Part shown: piece by piece, positions 9,703 to 21,492 of the stretch
Layout: every line of letters starts with the position of its first letter
Position numbering within the stretch: the first letter of the stretch is position 1
Assembly: GCA_027924585.1 (NCBI GenBank)
Contig: BSBM01001383.1
Span: 3,248,001 to 3,312,000, forward strand
Reading direction: 5' to 3'
DNA from: Larix kaempferi
Lineage: Eukaryota; Streptophyta; Pinopsida; Pinales; Pinaceae
DNA length: 64,000 nucleotides
The notes under the pieces: model-generated
Database searches by the model: none
What the model was told of the DNA's origin: nothing
What the model saw: only the letters and a program-made list of their open reading frames with translations
Made by a program: the position numbers and the translations under genes

Positions 9703-11789
9703 ATGGACAAGTAGGAAGGTCTTTCCACCAACAGAGCACCGAGGTTTGACGACACCAATTATACCTTCTAGAAGGTCAGAATGGAGGTATACTTGCAATC
9801 ACTGGGAGCAGATGTTTGGAAATCTATTTTTGATGGTTACAATATCCCAACAGATGTACCCATTAATCTAGCATAAAGGAGAAACTATGAAAACAATGCA
9901 AAATCTAGAAACGGGCTACTATGTGGTTTGACAGATAATAATTTGTTAAGGTTATGCACTACGCTTCAGCCAAGGAAGTTTGAGACAAGCTCAAAGGTGT
10001 CGATGAAGGTGACGAAAAGGTAAAGAAAGAAAAGCTGCATAACTACTTTGGATTATTTGAATCTCCGAGAGTGAAAGATGAATAAAACATTACCTCATAT
10101 TTCTTAAGAGTAGATGAGATAGTTAATTATATCAAAAATCTCGAGGTTACTTTGGAAGAAGAATATATGGTACATAAAATATTGAGAACTTTACCCACAA
10201 GGTTTGATGCAAAGGTGTCCATGTTAGAAGACCGAGCTAATATTGAAGACCTGACGAAGGATGAGCTTCATGGGATTTTTACAACATACGAGATGATAAC
10301 TAAGAAATAGATTCCCCTAATAAAGGAAGCCACTGGAAAAGACAAGCATGATCATGACAAAGAATGTTGTGATGAGTTGGATGGTGAGGAATCAAACTTT
10401 GTCAAAAATACAAAAAGAGGATGAGGTAAGTATAAGAACAAGTTTCCCTTTAAATGTTTTAGATGTGGAGGAGTAGGTCATTATGCCTCTAAGTGTCCTT
10501 ATAAAGAAAACGAAGACAATGACAATGATGGGGAATCGTGTTCATATGATTGGAAGACTATCCGATCTCAACACGGACCTGACAATAAAAGGAGGATTCC
10601 AAAACAAAGGAATATTCTGTACACCGAGGAAGGAAGCGACTGCGATGAATAACCAAAAGAAGTACTTTTCTTGGCTCATGTGGAAGAAGAAAGAAGAGAT
10701 GAAAATAAGAAGAGCAGTTCGAAGAATACTCCAGTTGTGCAAAGCAAACTGGGAACACTAGACAAATACTTCTTTATTGGATCATTCAAAACACCTCCAA
10801 AGACAATTCAATCTCCAAATCCAGTTGCTAAGGTCAAGATTGATAGTCAATATGAAGAAGATGAAGATACTGTATACATTGATTGGGAAGGTGAATTGAT
10901 TAGTGCCCTTGATGGCTTAAAGAAGTCAAGGAAGAAGAATAAATTCTTGCAGGAACAATTGTCGTAGTATGGAGAACATTAAAAGCCATATCAAGAATAT
11001 CTTGACATAGAAATTCATGAAAAGGTAACCAACTATGAGATTCAACTAATTTGAGCACAAGACAAGGTTAAAGTGCTTGAGGAAGAGAAAGTTGCTTTGA
11101 ATGGTTCTTTGGAAGAATTAGTACGGAAAATACAGATGTTGATAGATCAACTTGAGGAGAAGGACAAAGATATATTCCATCTAGAAGACAAATTGATTGA
11201 AGCAAAGGGAAATAAACAAGTCCAAGATCCCACAGTGATTTGCACACATCAAGAAAAAAACAAGGTTAGTATTAATGATGAAGTAGAAGAAAAGTTCAAA
11301 GACAACACATCAATCCTAAACAAAATTCCGAACGATCAGAGATGACCAGAAGACAGAACATGTCTTGGCTATGAAAATACATCAAATAAGGCCCGTGATA
11401 GAGAATATTTCCCTAATCATGTCAAGTCCCTCAGGTATGATGATTCGTTCAACTACAACTCTCTTCAATTTACTAACCAAAGAAGGATCAAAAGGGTGAA
11501 GTGCATAAGATGCAATCATTTTGTTCATATTGCAAAATATTGTTAAACTATGAGATGATATGCATGTGATGGTTTTGGACATAAGGCTATGTATTATCGA
11601 AGTGTAGTGAACTATCCATATCAAAATTTATTGCACAAAGGCAATCACATTCAAAAGGACTGTAGTGAAAAATCTCCAATGCATAATCAAAACAGAAGTG
11701 CGCACAACAAGGCTTGGGTAAGGAAATCTCTTCACGAGTATACTAAAGATAGAGGAAATCCAGGTGCATCTAATGTAACGAGCAAGTGA
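9703..11789 (+). pseudogene. Gag of copia element S, with zinc knuckles and coiled coil
   Basis: Gag forms the particle that packages element RNA. A start at 9703 reads MDK, then an early TAG, then RAPRFDDTNYTF and KVRMEVYLQSLGADVWKS, the N-terminal signature of copia gag. The motif TLEEEYMVHKILRTLP follows near 10150-10200. A CX2CX4HX4C knuckle (CFRCGGVGHYASKC) lies at 10455-10496. A Lys/Glu-rich coiled-coil stretch (about 10860-11230) is typical of SIRE-type gag, and a second knuckle CIRCNHFVHIAKYC lies near 11499-11540, followed by CDGFGHKAMYYR. Several stops and frameshifts break it. The rest of pol is missing: recognisable sequence fades before element K at 12012. Confidence 0.8.
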
Positions 11790-12011
11790 TTCCACTTTGG
11801 CTAATCCCATAAGGATTAAGTGAGACCCTTGAGTTCAACATGATGCATCTTAAGGAATTCAAGGGGTATGCTAGTTAGGTGTGTGGTTAGAAAGTGTCTG
11901 TCACAGTATTCATTATTGTTTCACAAGGTTATGTGTTAAGTTGGTAATGTCACAGAAAAGGAAAATTCAAATACATGCAGTTGTTATCTTGCATATGACA
12001 CAATATCGAAC

Positions 12012-12667
12012 TGTTGGGATATTTTAATACTCCATCCTTGTCCTACCTAGCATTATTTATTTTTTTCTAGTAGTTGATGATGTCATTTGACCCCTAGTGG
12101 TGTGCAGATGTCATCCACGATCCATCTACTGCCTTCTGAGTCTGCATGCATCATTTTAGGACCACTTCAGTCAGTTCCCTATTTCACAGGAACCTACTAA
12201 GTGTTCCAGTGCAATCCACCTGAGTTAGCTGACTCTTGTGGGGGGTTAGAGCTCTGAATGCCACTGATTGTGGCCTCATGCACCCATTTTTGATTGACAT
12301 GCATGAAAAAATCACTATTGCGCCCTCCTTAGTCAGTTAACTGATTATGACTTCAATTAGCTAAGTTTAGGTTCAGTTGAGTTGAGCTTGAGTCTTCCAG
12401 AGCACTCCAATGGTGACAATTCCTATGCTAGACCAACTGAGGTTCAAATTCTCCTGTGTGATTCAAATTCTCTCCATTGTAACATCATTGTTCATTATAC
12501 TGATTATTGGATCATGTGACATTATTCTGCTTCTATCTGTGTTATGTTGCATAACTATTCTTCTGCTCTTTTTTACTGTAGTTTTCACTCTTATTCAACT
12601 TTTCTCCTCATTCTTTCTATGTGAGGTATCCTCAGCTCTTAGATCTTCTATGACTTACAATTTCACA
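12012..12667 (+). repeat. 5' LTR of K
   Basis: It starts TGTTGGGATATTTTAATAC and ends TTTCACA, directly followed by the PBS TGGTATCAGA. It matches 15090-15745 along its whole length with scattered substitutions, so the element is not recent. Confidence 0.93.
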
Positions 12668-12680
12668 TGGTATCAGATCC
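12668..12680 (+). promoter_or_regulatory. Primer-binding site of K
   Basis: TGGTATCAGATCC abuts the LTR end. It is the iMet-type site with a likely substitution at its end. Confidence 0.85.
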
Positions 12681-12983
12681 ATTGAGTGAATAGGTTGAGC
12701 AGCTGCTTTTGGTAGTGCACTAGAAGCCTCTGGATTTCCACAGCAAATCCTGGTGCCATTGCATTGAATTCATTGGAGAAATCCAATGAGGTCTATCTAG
12801 GTGTGAAGGATCAGTATAAACGTGCCTACTGTCTTAAAGCAGTGCTCAGTAGTAGTCTACCTCCATTATTGAGAGTTTTTTGCAAGTCATTCAAATTTTT
12901 TGAGTGTTGCATTAGTTGCAATAGTTGCAACAGTTTTGCTACAGAAGCAGCGGTTTCACCTTGTATTCGCTCCAACAGTTGTA

Positions 12984-14162
12984 ATGGAAAATTCGAACTC
13001 TCCTCTCTCTCCCAGGATCCTGACACCCTTCAATTATATTGATTAGAGGGATGATATGCAGAAGGTATTGCACAACAAATCACTGTGGAGGGTAACAATG
13101 GGGAAGGATCCCGAACCACAATCAACCATGGAGAAAAACAAGTATCTGAATAGATTGGATGAAGCATTTGGTTTCATGTGTATTCATATTTCTAGAGATC
13201 TACTCTTACACATAGAAGGATTGAAGACTCCAAGAGAGTTATGGTTGATGTTAGAGACCCTCTTCGACAAACAAGATGAGCTAAGAGGCCATATTCTGGA
13301 GAATGAGTTGATTGCTCTTCAACCGAGTAGTTTCAAGACCATTCAACAATTATTTTCAAAATTCAAATCTCTGGTCATGTAATGAAAGCAGTGTGGCATT
13401 GAGAATAAGGATGAGAAACTGGTGCTATCCATTCTAAGCAAGCTAGGTCCTGAGTTCTCCATATTTGTCTCTACCTTCCATTCTGGGTGAATGTCAATCC
13501 CTGGTTGGAAGATTCCCTACTTAGATGTTTTCACTGAATCTCTCATCCAAGAACAAGATAAGTTGATGTAGATGGGCGCCTTGAAGGCCTCCAAAGATCA
13601 AGCTCCTATGGTTGGAGAAGAAAAAAGTGTGAATGGGAAGGGGAAGCACAAGGGAAAGGATAAGAGGCCATCTGAACCCAAGAAGAATGCCAAGTCAAGT
13701 CCATCAGAAGGAGCCTCCAACTCCAAGAAGGACAAACAAAAGGGATTTGAGAAATCCAAGTGTTCCTATTGCAAGAAAGGAAACCAACCAGAGATATCTT
13801 GCATGCAGAAGAAGATAGATCATATGACTAAGCTTCTTGAACAACACAAAATTTCCCTCCCAGAAGGTGCAAGAGAGACTGATACGGGAAGTGAGTCTGA
13901 TGGTCATGAGAGATGCCATGCACTGAAGGCTGGATTTTCAAAATCACAAGCCCTACTCATAGATCTAGGAGCCTCCAACCAAATGGTTGCCTCCAGAGAA
14001 TCATTTTATTCTCTAGATCTCAAATATGGTCCTATTATTCACATGGGAGACAACTCTCATATCTCTGTTGAAGGAAAGGGCACAATACATATGGAGCATG
14101 GGAATTTCAAAAATGTTCTATTTGTGCCTTCTTTGTCAGCAAATTTGTTGTCTGTATATTAG
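12984..14162 (+). pseudogene. Gag-protease of copia element K
   Basis: One frame runs from ATG 12984 to 14162 and beyond, broken only by isolated stops (near 13041, at 13380-13382, near 13488, at 13569-13571, at 14160-14162). The gag part has LNRLDEAFGFMCIHIS and TPRELWLMLETLFDKQ, like the UBN2-type gag domain. A Lys-rich stretch leads to a damaged zinc knuckle (CSYCKKGNQPEISC, in which the expected His is Gln). The protease start LLIDLGASNQM shows DLGA where active copia proteases have DSGA, so the active site looks lost. It ends in SLSANLLSVY, typical of the region before integrase. Confidence 0.85.
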
Positions 14163-15089
14163 ATGACTCACACAGGCTCACCGAAGAAAGTGGTCTTTGG
14201 TCATGACACAGTTGAGATTGGAGAGATCTCTACTGGGAAGAATATAGTGAAAGGGTTTGCAAACCATGCCTCCAAGGAATATGAATTCTCCCATTTTTCT
14301 CCATACTCTTTGCCTACCCCATTGGAATCTGATGAAGATCAGAGTGATATCTCTTCTAAAATGAAGATGAGGATCAATATCTTGATGTTGAGAATAAATT
14401 TCAAGGAGATTCAGATTCAAATTCATATCCAACACATGCTCCAAATCCATGGCCAAGGCCAATATGGGCTCACAAAGTCCTTGTAGTTGCTGGGAACATA
14501 GTTGGGGATCCATCTGACCATAGAATCACCATATCTCAGTATCATGCAAAACATGCACTATGTCATGCAGATCCACTTCTCTTAGAGAGGTTCTACATGA
14601 TGGTGGGGTTTGATCCACAATCTCTTGGAAAGACTTGCCATGAGGGATCTACAACCAAGCAACAATCTCATTTTTCTAACAAAGGGTACTCAAATGTTCA
14701 TGATTTGGACCACAATGAGCCATTCACTCCAGTAGAAAGAGGGGTTCTTGAAAGACTTGTTTTGGAAAATACAACTTCTACACAATGGGAGGTGCATCAT
14801 AGGAGTAGATCCAGATCTAGCACCTGCATTGCTATCCTACATAAGAGCAGCTTGCCAATATTTTTGCAAAGGATTTCACTAAGGAAATTTTTTTCGTTCT
14901 CTGCTTAGTATGAAGGTTCTTTAAGTTACCTACTGCTGTTCTTTTGAGGGGGGTATTTTTCCCATGAATTTTTTCCCCATTTCCTTAATTCATGGATAGT
15001 TCTTTATTTTTATCATTTATTTGATGTATGGGTGACCTTTGGTCTTAGTAACCAGGGCCCAGGATGCAAAAGTATGGATTAAGGGCGAG
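14163..15089 (+). pseudogene. Remnant of K pol (pre-RT linker and C-terminal tail)
   Basis: After the protease the frame holds an acidic stretch. Another frame then reads ISQYHAKHALCHADPLLLE and FDPQSLGKTCHE, resembling the linker just before copia RT (DPQS...EA). The next recognisable piece is LANIFAKDFTKE near 14848-14885, from the C-terminal end of pol. The RT core, RNase H and integrase between these points are deleted. A G-rich tract near 14947-14954 and a purine-rich stretch just before 15090 are polypurine candidates. Confidence 0.6.
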
Positions 15090-15745
15090 TGTTAGGATAT
15101 TTTAATACTCCATCCTTGTCCTACCTAGCATTATTTATTTTTTCTAGTAGTTGATGATGCCATTTCCTCCCTAGTGGTTTGCAGATGTCATGCAGGATCC
15201 ATCTACCACCTTCTAAGCCTTGCATGCATCATTTTAGGACCACTTCAGCCAGTTCCCTATTTTATAGGAACCTACTGAGTGTTCTAGTGCAGTCCACCTG
15301 AGTTAGCTGAATATTGTGGGGGGTTAGAGCTCCGGATGCCATTGATTGTGGCCTCATGCACCCATTTCTGAGTGACATGCATGAAAAACTCACTATTGCA
15401 CCCTCCTTAGTCAATTAACTAATTGTGACCTCAATTAGCTGAGTTTAGGTTCAGTTCAGTTGAGTTTGATTTTTTTGGAGCACTCCAGTGGTGACAATTC
15501 CTATGCTATACCAACTGAGGTTTGAATTCTCCTATGTGATTCGAATTCTCTCCATTGTAACATCATTGTTAATTATACTGATTATTGGATCATGTGACAT
15601 TATTTTGCTCCTATGTGAGTTCTGCTGCATAATTATTCTTCTGCTCTTTTTTACTGCAATTTTCACTCTTATTCAACTTTTCTGCTCATTCTTTCTATGT
15701 GAGGTATCCTCAGCTCTTATATCTGCTATGACTTAGAATTTCACA
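15090..15745 (+). repeat. 3' LTR of K
   Basis: It begins TGTTAGGATATTTTAATAC and ends ATTTCACA. It is the same length as the 5' copy (656 bp) and clearly diverged from it by substitutions. Confidence 0.93.
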
Positions 15746-16039
15746 AGAACAGAGTAATTATTTGAATTTAGTAGTGCAGAAACAAAAAGAAAATTGTTAC
15801 ATGAAGAAACAAACATTGCTGAAAGATAAACATAAGTCTGTGCAAAATGAAACTTTTGTTATATTCAAATTCAGTGTGTTTACAAAATTGCATGAGTGAG
15901 ACTCCATGCCACGACCAAAAGGCGTACACAGACAAAGGGTGGAAAAATTGAAACATGTTAAAGCAATATACAGCTGCAGCTCAAGGTCAATTGATGAATC
16001 TAGCTGGTAAGCAAGACAAAGCTCCAAATCCACCATCAC
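15746..16039. other. Flanking sequence between K and C, not identified
   Basis: This AT-rich stretch has no recognised domain. With 19258-19550 it was probably continuous before C inserted, since the 5-bp flanks ATCAC and AGCAC of C match at 4 of 5 positions. It could belong to the S element body, but I cannot show that. Confidence 0.3.
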
Positions 16040-16412
16040 TGTTAGGAACCCATGTCTTTACTTTGTTAGTATATTGTTGTTGGATGCATATGCTTTGTAA
16101 GACGTCCCATAGTATTTGTTGATCCATAGTTTGTGTTATTGTTGTTGGGTGCATATGCTTTGTAAGTCACCCGTAGTAATTGTTGACCCATATTTTGTAT
16201 TATCCCATGGTTTTGAACCGTAGTATTGGCGCCTAGACTTAGTATATAAGTGTGCGTTGAGGCTAATGAAGGCACCGTGAAGTTATTTGTATTGAGCTTG
16301 CTCAAAGGAGGTTGCCCCCTCGAAGTGCCTGCGATCAATAAAGTGATTCTGAGTTATGTTATTACTGCTATCTCGTGTATTTTCATTAATTAATTGTTGC
16401 AGGTTCCTCACA
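16040..16412 (+). repeat. 5' LTR of C
   Basis: It begins TGTTAGGAACCCATG and ends CCTCACA, with a TATA-like AGTATATAAG near 16240. It matches 18884-19257 and 61944-62318 end to end. Confidence 0.93.
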
Positions 16413-16414
16413 TC

Positions 16415-16427
16415 TGGTATCAGAGCA
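16415..16427 (+). promoter_or_regulatory. Primer-binding site of C
   Basis: TGGTATCAGAGCA lies two bases after the LTR end, as in chromoviruses primed by initiator tRNA-Met. Confidence 0.88.
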
Positions 16428-16855
16428 CTTTCTTGGGCTCGTTGGGTGAAATTTCTTCCAATTTTTTTTTTCACATCTGTTGTAGGTTCGGATCTGGGAA
16501 TAATCCCTCTCCACTTAACTATGGGAAGTACTTGGGCATAAGACCTAAAACTCATTGTGAGGAGTACCACATGAACCATAAAGTAGCTGGCCCATTGAGA
16601 GGACCTGCCAGCGAAAAGGGCAATGACCCCTACCTGATTGACTAGTTCCCACCCGTGAGGTAAACCGAGAGCTGTCGTTTGTGGTAAAGTAGTTATCAGT
16701 TTTACCTAAGCCGTGGAGTGAGGGGTACTGCCCCAATACGCAAGTTGTCAAACAACATTGGTGGACGAGTGAATCCCCTAAACTATTAGGAAGCCGAGCA
16801 TATGGGGTCCATATCTATTTTCAGCTGATAAATCACATATTTCCTCAGTCTAGAA

Positions 16856-17062
16856 TTGTTGCCGATCACTTCCGTGCCATTTCAGATCTATCTGTTACCT
16901 ATCACTTCCGCGTCGTTTCAGATCTATCTGTTGCCAATCCCTTCCACGCCATTTAAGATCCATCTATTGCCGATCCCTTCAGCGCCATTTCAGATCCATC
17001 TGTTTTCGATCCCTTTCGCGTCGTTGCGGATCCATCTGTTTCCGATCCCTTCTACGTCGTAG
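16856..17062 (+). repeat. 36-bp tandem repeat in the C leader
   Basis: About five and a half copies of a 36-bp unit (core GATCCCTTCCGCGCC) lie in tandem between PBS and gag. Each unit translates to 12 residues like LLPIPSTPFQIH. No stop interrupts, but this looks like a non-coding leader minisatellite and not protein. Confidence 0.8.
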
Positions 17063-17554
17063 CAAATCCATTCTGAAAAAAAAAAAAAATTTTGTTTTTT
17101 CGCCATATCTCCCTTGTTTTCACTCCGTTTCCCTTGAAACTTCCCTGACACCCCTATCATCCCATTCAGCATCTTTCATTCCTGAGGACCCTATCCCAAA
17201 TTCCACTTCCCAAAGCCAGAAATCCCACATTTGTCTATTTTTAGGGTTTGCCATAACTTCTTTAATTTTCACCCAATCGCCTTCAAATTTTGCCACTGTG
17301 TTCATTCCCTATTTCTGCTTCTTTGTCCCTCTCTGACAAATTTTCTCATTCTTTCACACCGCTTTTGAAATCCCCATTTTCTGCTTCCTTGTCCATTCGA
17401 AAGTGTCCAAAACCTAGTCAAACCCCAATTACCCATAAGAGTTTTTCCCAAATCCAAATTTCCCTTTACTAAATAAGCTTCTGTTTGTGTTTTCTTACCC
17501 ATTAAAAAAAAAAAAACTCCTGGTTATGGTTGTCACCCATGCAGGAGCAAAACC

Positions 17555-17737
17555 ATGGAAGAAGCACTTGTAGCCATCCAAACCAAACTCCAGGATCTAG
17601 ATGAAAATTTTCTCGGCCTCCATCTTGAGCATTCAACCATGACCAACAAACGACAGTCCGAGTCTTCATCATACAATGGCTCTTCTTCCAACAACGGTCT
17701 CCACTACTCCCTTGGATCTCCAACCAATTTTGGATAG
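17555..17737 (+). pseudogene. N-terminal fragment of chromovirus gag
   Basis: A 60-residue ORF begins MEEALVAIQTKLQDLDENF, the usual acidic, coiled start of a plant chromovirus gag, and stops at 17735-17737. The following sequence jumps directly to an RNase H end, so capsid, zinc knuckle, protease and RT are deleted here. Confidence 0.6.
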
Positions 17738-18854
17738 ATATGCCGGTGCCTTTGCTGAACAAGTGGGATTGCCACTTTCATGAGACCTTTCTGGTAAGAA
17801 TTTAGCTGCCTCTACATCTGCGAAGGAAATGATGGCTATTTTGCATGCAGTACAAATGTGGTAGCCATACCTATCAGGGAATTCTTTCTTCATCAAGACT
17901 GCTCACGAGAGTCTGGAACAACGAGTCTCCTCACCCGCACAACTGAAATGGATTTGCCAACTCCTGGGTTATGCCAATGAGATCCCTTACATGAAGGGTC
18001 AAGACAATTTGGTGGCAGATGCTCCTTCTCGCACAATTGATGCCCCAGTTTCTCTTTCAAATATTTCTCTGCTTGTTCCAAATTGGTTTCAATCTGTTCA
18101 ACAGGGCTATGTCTCCTCTGAACTCCATGCGAATCCATTGGTCAGGCACTCTGGGTTCCTCCAAACATATGAGAAAGAACAACATTTCTTCTTTTGGCAG
18201 GGAATGAAAAGGACAATTTAACAGATGGTGGCTGAATATGATACCTTCCAGCTCCTTCCGGGATTGTTCGAACCCGTACCCATCCTTCCACGTATCTGCA
18301 TAGATATGTCTCTGGAATTCATTGAAGGACTCCCTAAATCTGGAGGGCAGGATAACATTACAAATAAATGTTTGGCAACTTATCTTCGTTGCTTCACCTC
18401 CGAACAACAACCTCCGTGGGTGAAGTGGCTCCCTCTTGCTAAATGGTGGTATCCTACTGAATCTAAAATTACTCCATATGAAGCAATCTATGGCCAGGCA
18501 CCGCCATTTCTTCTTCCATACACCCTCAACAGTGCACCAATTCAGGTAATTGACATGGTTCTTCGAAACCGTGATCAAATTCTTCGCATTTTGCAGGACA
18601 CTCTTCACATGGCCAGAATTCAAATGAAACAACAAGCTGATCAACACTGTTCCGAGCACACTTTTCATGCAGTTGATATGGTTTTTCTTTGTCTACGAAC
18701 TTCCAAGAAATACTCCCTGACACTCAAAGGGCGTCCACTTATCTCTCGCTCTATCATAGAGGAATTCATTAAGTGGCATGACATGCAACCAGAGGCTACT
18801 ACATGGGAACCACTCCTTCAGATTCAACATCAATTTCCACATCTAAAGCTTTGA
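17738..18854 (+). pseudogene. Chromovirus pol remnants: RNase H end, integrase pieces, chromodomain-like tail
   Basis: The RNase H end reads QLKWICQLLGYANEI then DNLVADAPSR (about 17935-18040). The integrase zinc-binding segment shows ELHANPLVRHSGFLQTYEK and FFWQGMKRTI, then a TAA at 18219-18221. LEFIEGLPKSGGQDN follows, but the sequence then skips to TNKCLATYLRCF, so the part carrying the second Asp and the Glu of the D,D,E triad is deleted. ITPYEAIYGQAPPFLLPY lies near 18470-18520. The C-terminus FIKWHDMQPEATTWEPLLQI resembles a chromodomain end. All in one frame from 17991 to 18854 apart from the TAA. Confidence 0.85.
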
Positions 18855-18883
18855 GGAAAAAGCTTTTTCTAAGGGAGAGGGGA

Positions 18884-19257
18884 TGTTAGGAACCCATGTC
18901 TTTACTTTGTTAGTATATTGTTGTTGGATGGATATGGTTTGTAAGACATCCCGTAGTATTTGTTGATCCATAGTTTGTGTTATTGTTGTTGGGCGCATAT
19001 GCTTTGTTAGTCGCCTGTAGTAATTGTTGACCCATAGTTTGTATTGGCCCATGGTTTTGACCCATAGTATTGGAGCCTAGACTTAGTATATAAGTGTGCA
19101 TTGAGGCCAACGACGGCACCGTGAAGTTATTTGTATTGAGCTTGCTCAAAGGAGGTTGCCCCCTCGAAGTGGCCTGTGATCAATAAAGTGATTCTGAGTT
19201 CTGTTATTACTGCTATCTTCTGTATTTTCATTAATTAATTGTTGCAGGTTTCTCACA
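18884..19257 (+). repeat. 3' LTR of C
   Basis: It begins TGTTAGGAACCCATG after the purine tract and ends TTTCTCACA. It matches the 5' LTR throughout. Confidence 0.93.
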
Positions 19258-19550
19258 AGCACTAGTGCTATAAAGTCTGGAGAAGGACACACGGGAAGAA
19301 GCTGTAGAGTTGTAGACGATGATGGTTCAGCTTGTTGAGGCCAAAGTGAGGACAATTTATCTAAAATTAGTTGTTTTTGGAGATCCAGATTGTAAACCTG
19401 ACGACTCAAGTGGGTCAGTTGCTCAGAATGACTGAGGTACATCTGTGACTAAGCATACTGATATTGGTACTCAACGTTCTCCATCCATAGTTTCCAAGCA
19501 CCCATGTAAACTATCAAACATGTGAACTTAGTTTGCTGAGTCTGAACGAC
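19258..19550. other. Flank between C and F1, not identified
   Basis: No domain or repeat is recognised. It appears to be the continuation of the sequence interrupted by C, and it is then interrupted by F1. Confidence 0.3.
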
Positions 19551-20411
19551 TGTTGACCAAATCACGACCTCACAGTCGATAGGGGTTCACCAACTGTCGA
19601 CACCTACCATAGTCTCCCTGGGCACCGGCTCGGGCAGGTTTGAGCCCATCCAACAACACCCGTAGAGCGGATGAGGTCTCACCCGAGGCATCTAGGAAGA
19701 GCAGATGGAACCATGTTTCTACCGAGGGAGGAGACGAGTTGCGACAGTATGATACCAACAACAATTCTAAATATTCATCATGAAGTTATAACACATCACT
19801 TTAATCGCAGCATTTAACATTACAGTAAACAAATATCTATAACATATTATTGCGGCATTCACATCATAGCGACAGAAACGGATAATTGCGTTAAGACAAG
19901 ACAATAACATAAGTATCGAGCAACATTACACATAGATTGCACCAAATCATCATCCTTATATTACTGTGGCAAACCAAAAGCAGTACATAAATCTCTGTGC
20001 AACTCCCCACATTATCTTTCTGTCAATCTCTGCATACAGCTCTATTTCTATCTTCTATCCATCGACTTCTCCCCTAACACTTACAATTCTCATCTATTTA
20101 TAGGCTTCCACCTATTACAATACTTGTCCACTTTCCTAACCGACACTATGGATAATCGACTAATTGACTTGGTCTAATGACCCAAAAACCCGCATACCGT
20201 GGTACAATTGACTCGATATTACAAAATAGATGACCTAAAACCCACCAACTGTGGTATACTTGACTCAATATTACAAAATACATGGTCCAAGTGACCCAAA
20301 ACCCGCCAACTACGGTATCCTTTGGGACAAAATACTCCTTTCGCGCCTTCATCCAATGTGTCGCGGCATCAACAGTACCGCGATCTTTCCTCATCAAACC
20401 GCCTGCCAACA
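19551..20411 (-). repeat. 3' LTR of F1 (minus strand)
   Basis: It pairs with 25676-26526. On the minus strand it starts TGTTGGCAGGCGG and ends GGTCAACA. The right part (about 20140-20330) has about three loose tandem copies of a roughly 60-bp unit containing TGACCCAAAACCCGCCAAC, in the U3 region where enhancers lie. Confidence 0.9.
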
Positions 20412-21492
20412 GGCCCCCAACACAATATTGTGGCTCACCCTCAAGCCACGTCAACTTCATCTGTTCTTGCTGTTTGGATCACGCAATGTTGTCTCCTTCC
20501 TTCGGCTGTACAGATTCTTGACTACCAATTTTGTAAGCCCTACACAAGAGCAGGCAACCCCCGACTTGCTGCCAGGTACGTCACGAACTCATCCTCCAGT
20601 CGCATGGACTAGTGCAGACTGAAAAGAAAAGAGGATGAACAGTACCAAGGGGTGAGAACGATGGATGACTCTGGCACATCTGTTTCGCACCAGCGCCCAT
20701 CTTCTACTGAAGTCAAGGAGCTGCCGCCCCAACCAACATTATGATAAAAAATAGCACAATTCTTCGAACAACTACTGCATACTGAATCATGCGGGACCGG
20801 CCAGGGGTCCATCTCACTGTCGATGCGTACCGTAGTCTCCCTAGCACTGGCCCGGGCATACATAGGGGAAGTGCACCGACCATATCAAGGCGCTCAGGGA
20901 AACTCGTTGTGCGGGCTCGCAGGGCCCCTGGGGTGCTGCCACGGGAAACAAAGTGAAGCATTTCCACAGCCTCCTTGGAATTCCTCACAACTCAACTCCC
21001 AAATTGATTAACCATCATAACCACTCTATGTCGGAACAACTTCTGTATGGTGAACTACCAACTTCCTTGGTTACTTATAGCCGGACCCTCCTAGGTCACA
21101 ACGGGGGGAATGATGCCCTGGTACCTCTCATCTATGTGTATGAAATGACCGACTATCACAGTGGAGGGGGGAGACCATGCTGCCAACAAAGCTCCCACGT
21201 GCCACCATGTGAACAACCCCGCTGCTCGTCCCGGCCCAGCGTGCCATGTGCAAAACATGCGGTCGTCATGTGTGAACCCCGCCGAATCGGTCAGGTGCAA
21301 TCATGTGTAGAGATGGTGGCCAGTAATCACATCACGTCGCCTTACTCTCCCAAAAATTTCGTACAAAATCTGTCATTGAGCCTGAGCGCAATACTGTCAT
21401 AAGTCTCTGACTACGCCAACCTGGCGGCACAAGCCTCTTCCGCTTGCGCATAGTCTTCCACCAAATCCCTGCACGCAATACTTTCCGAGCAG
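20412..21492 (-). other. 3' non-coding part of F1
   Basis: About 1 kb lies between the second gag-like domain and the 3' LTR. No RT or integrase motif is seen in any frame, and the short ORFs are not recognised. A purine tract (TTGGGGGCC on the minus strand) directly abuts the LTR at 20411, fitting a polypurine tract. Confidence 0.5.

Larger units (their letters stand above)
12012..15745 (+). mobile_element. K: internally deleted Ty1/copia element with paired LTRs
   Basis: Two 656-bp LTRs bound about 2.4 kb of internal sequence, far short of an autonomous copia element. The 5-bp flanks are CGAAC and AGAAC, a decayed target-site duplication matching at 4 of 5 positions. A PBS follows the left LTR. 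Gag and the start of protease are readable, then only a linker before RT and a remnant of the pol C-terminus (near 14850-14900). Integrase and most of RT/RNase H are absent. It sits inside, or directly after, the remains of S. Confidence 0.9.
16040..19257 (+). mobile_element. C: internally deleted chromovirus (Ty3/gypsy)
   Basis: LTRs at 16040-16412 and 18884-19257 bound about 2.5 kb. An iMet-type PBS follows the left LTR, and a purine tract (AAGGGAGAGGGGA) directly precedes the right one. The flanks ATCAC and AGCAC look like a decayed target-site duplication. The inside holds a gag start, an RNase H end, a zinc-binding segment, pieces of integrase and a chromodomain-like tail. Protease, RT and the integrase core are missing. 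A solo LTR of this family lies at 61944-62318. Confidence 0.9.

Noticed and set aside
20251-20622. 123-codon plus-strand ORF crossing the F1 LTR edge
   Set aside because: It spans an LTR boundary and U3 subrepeats and has no domain.
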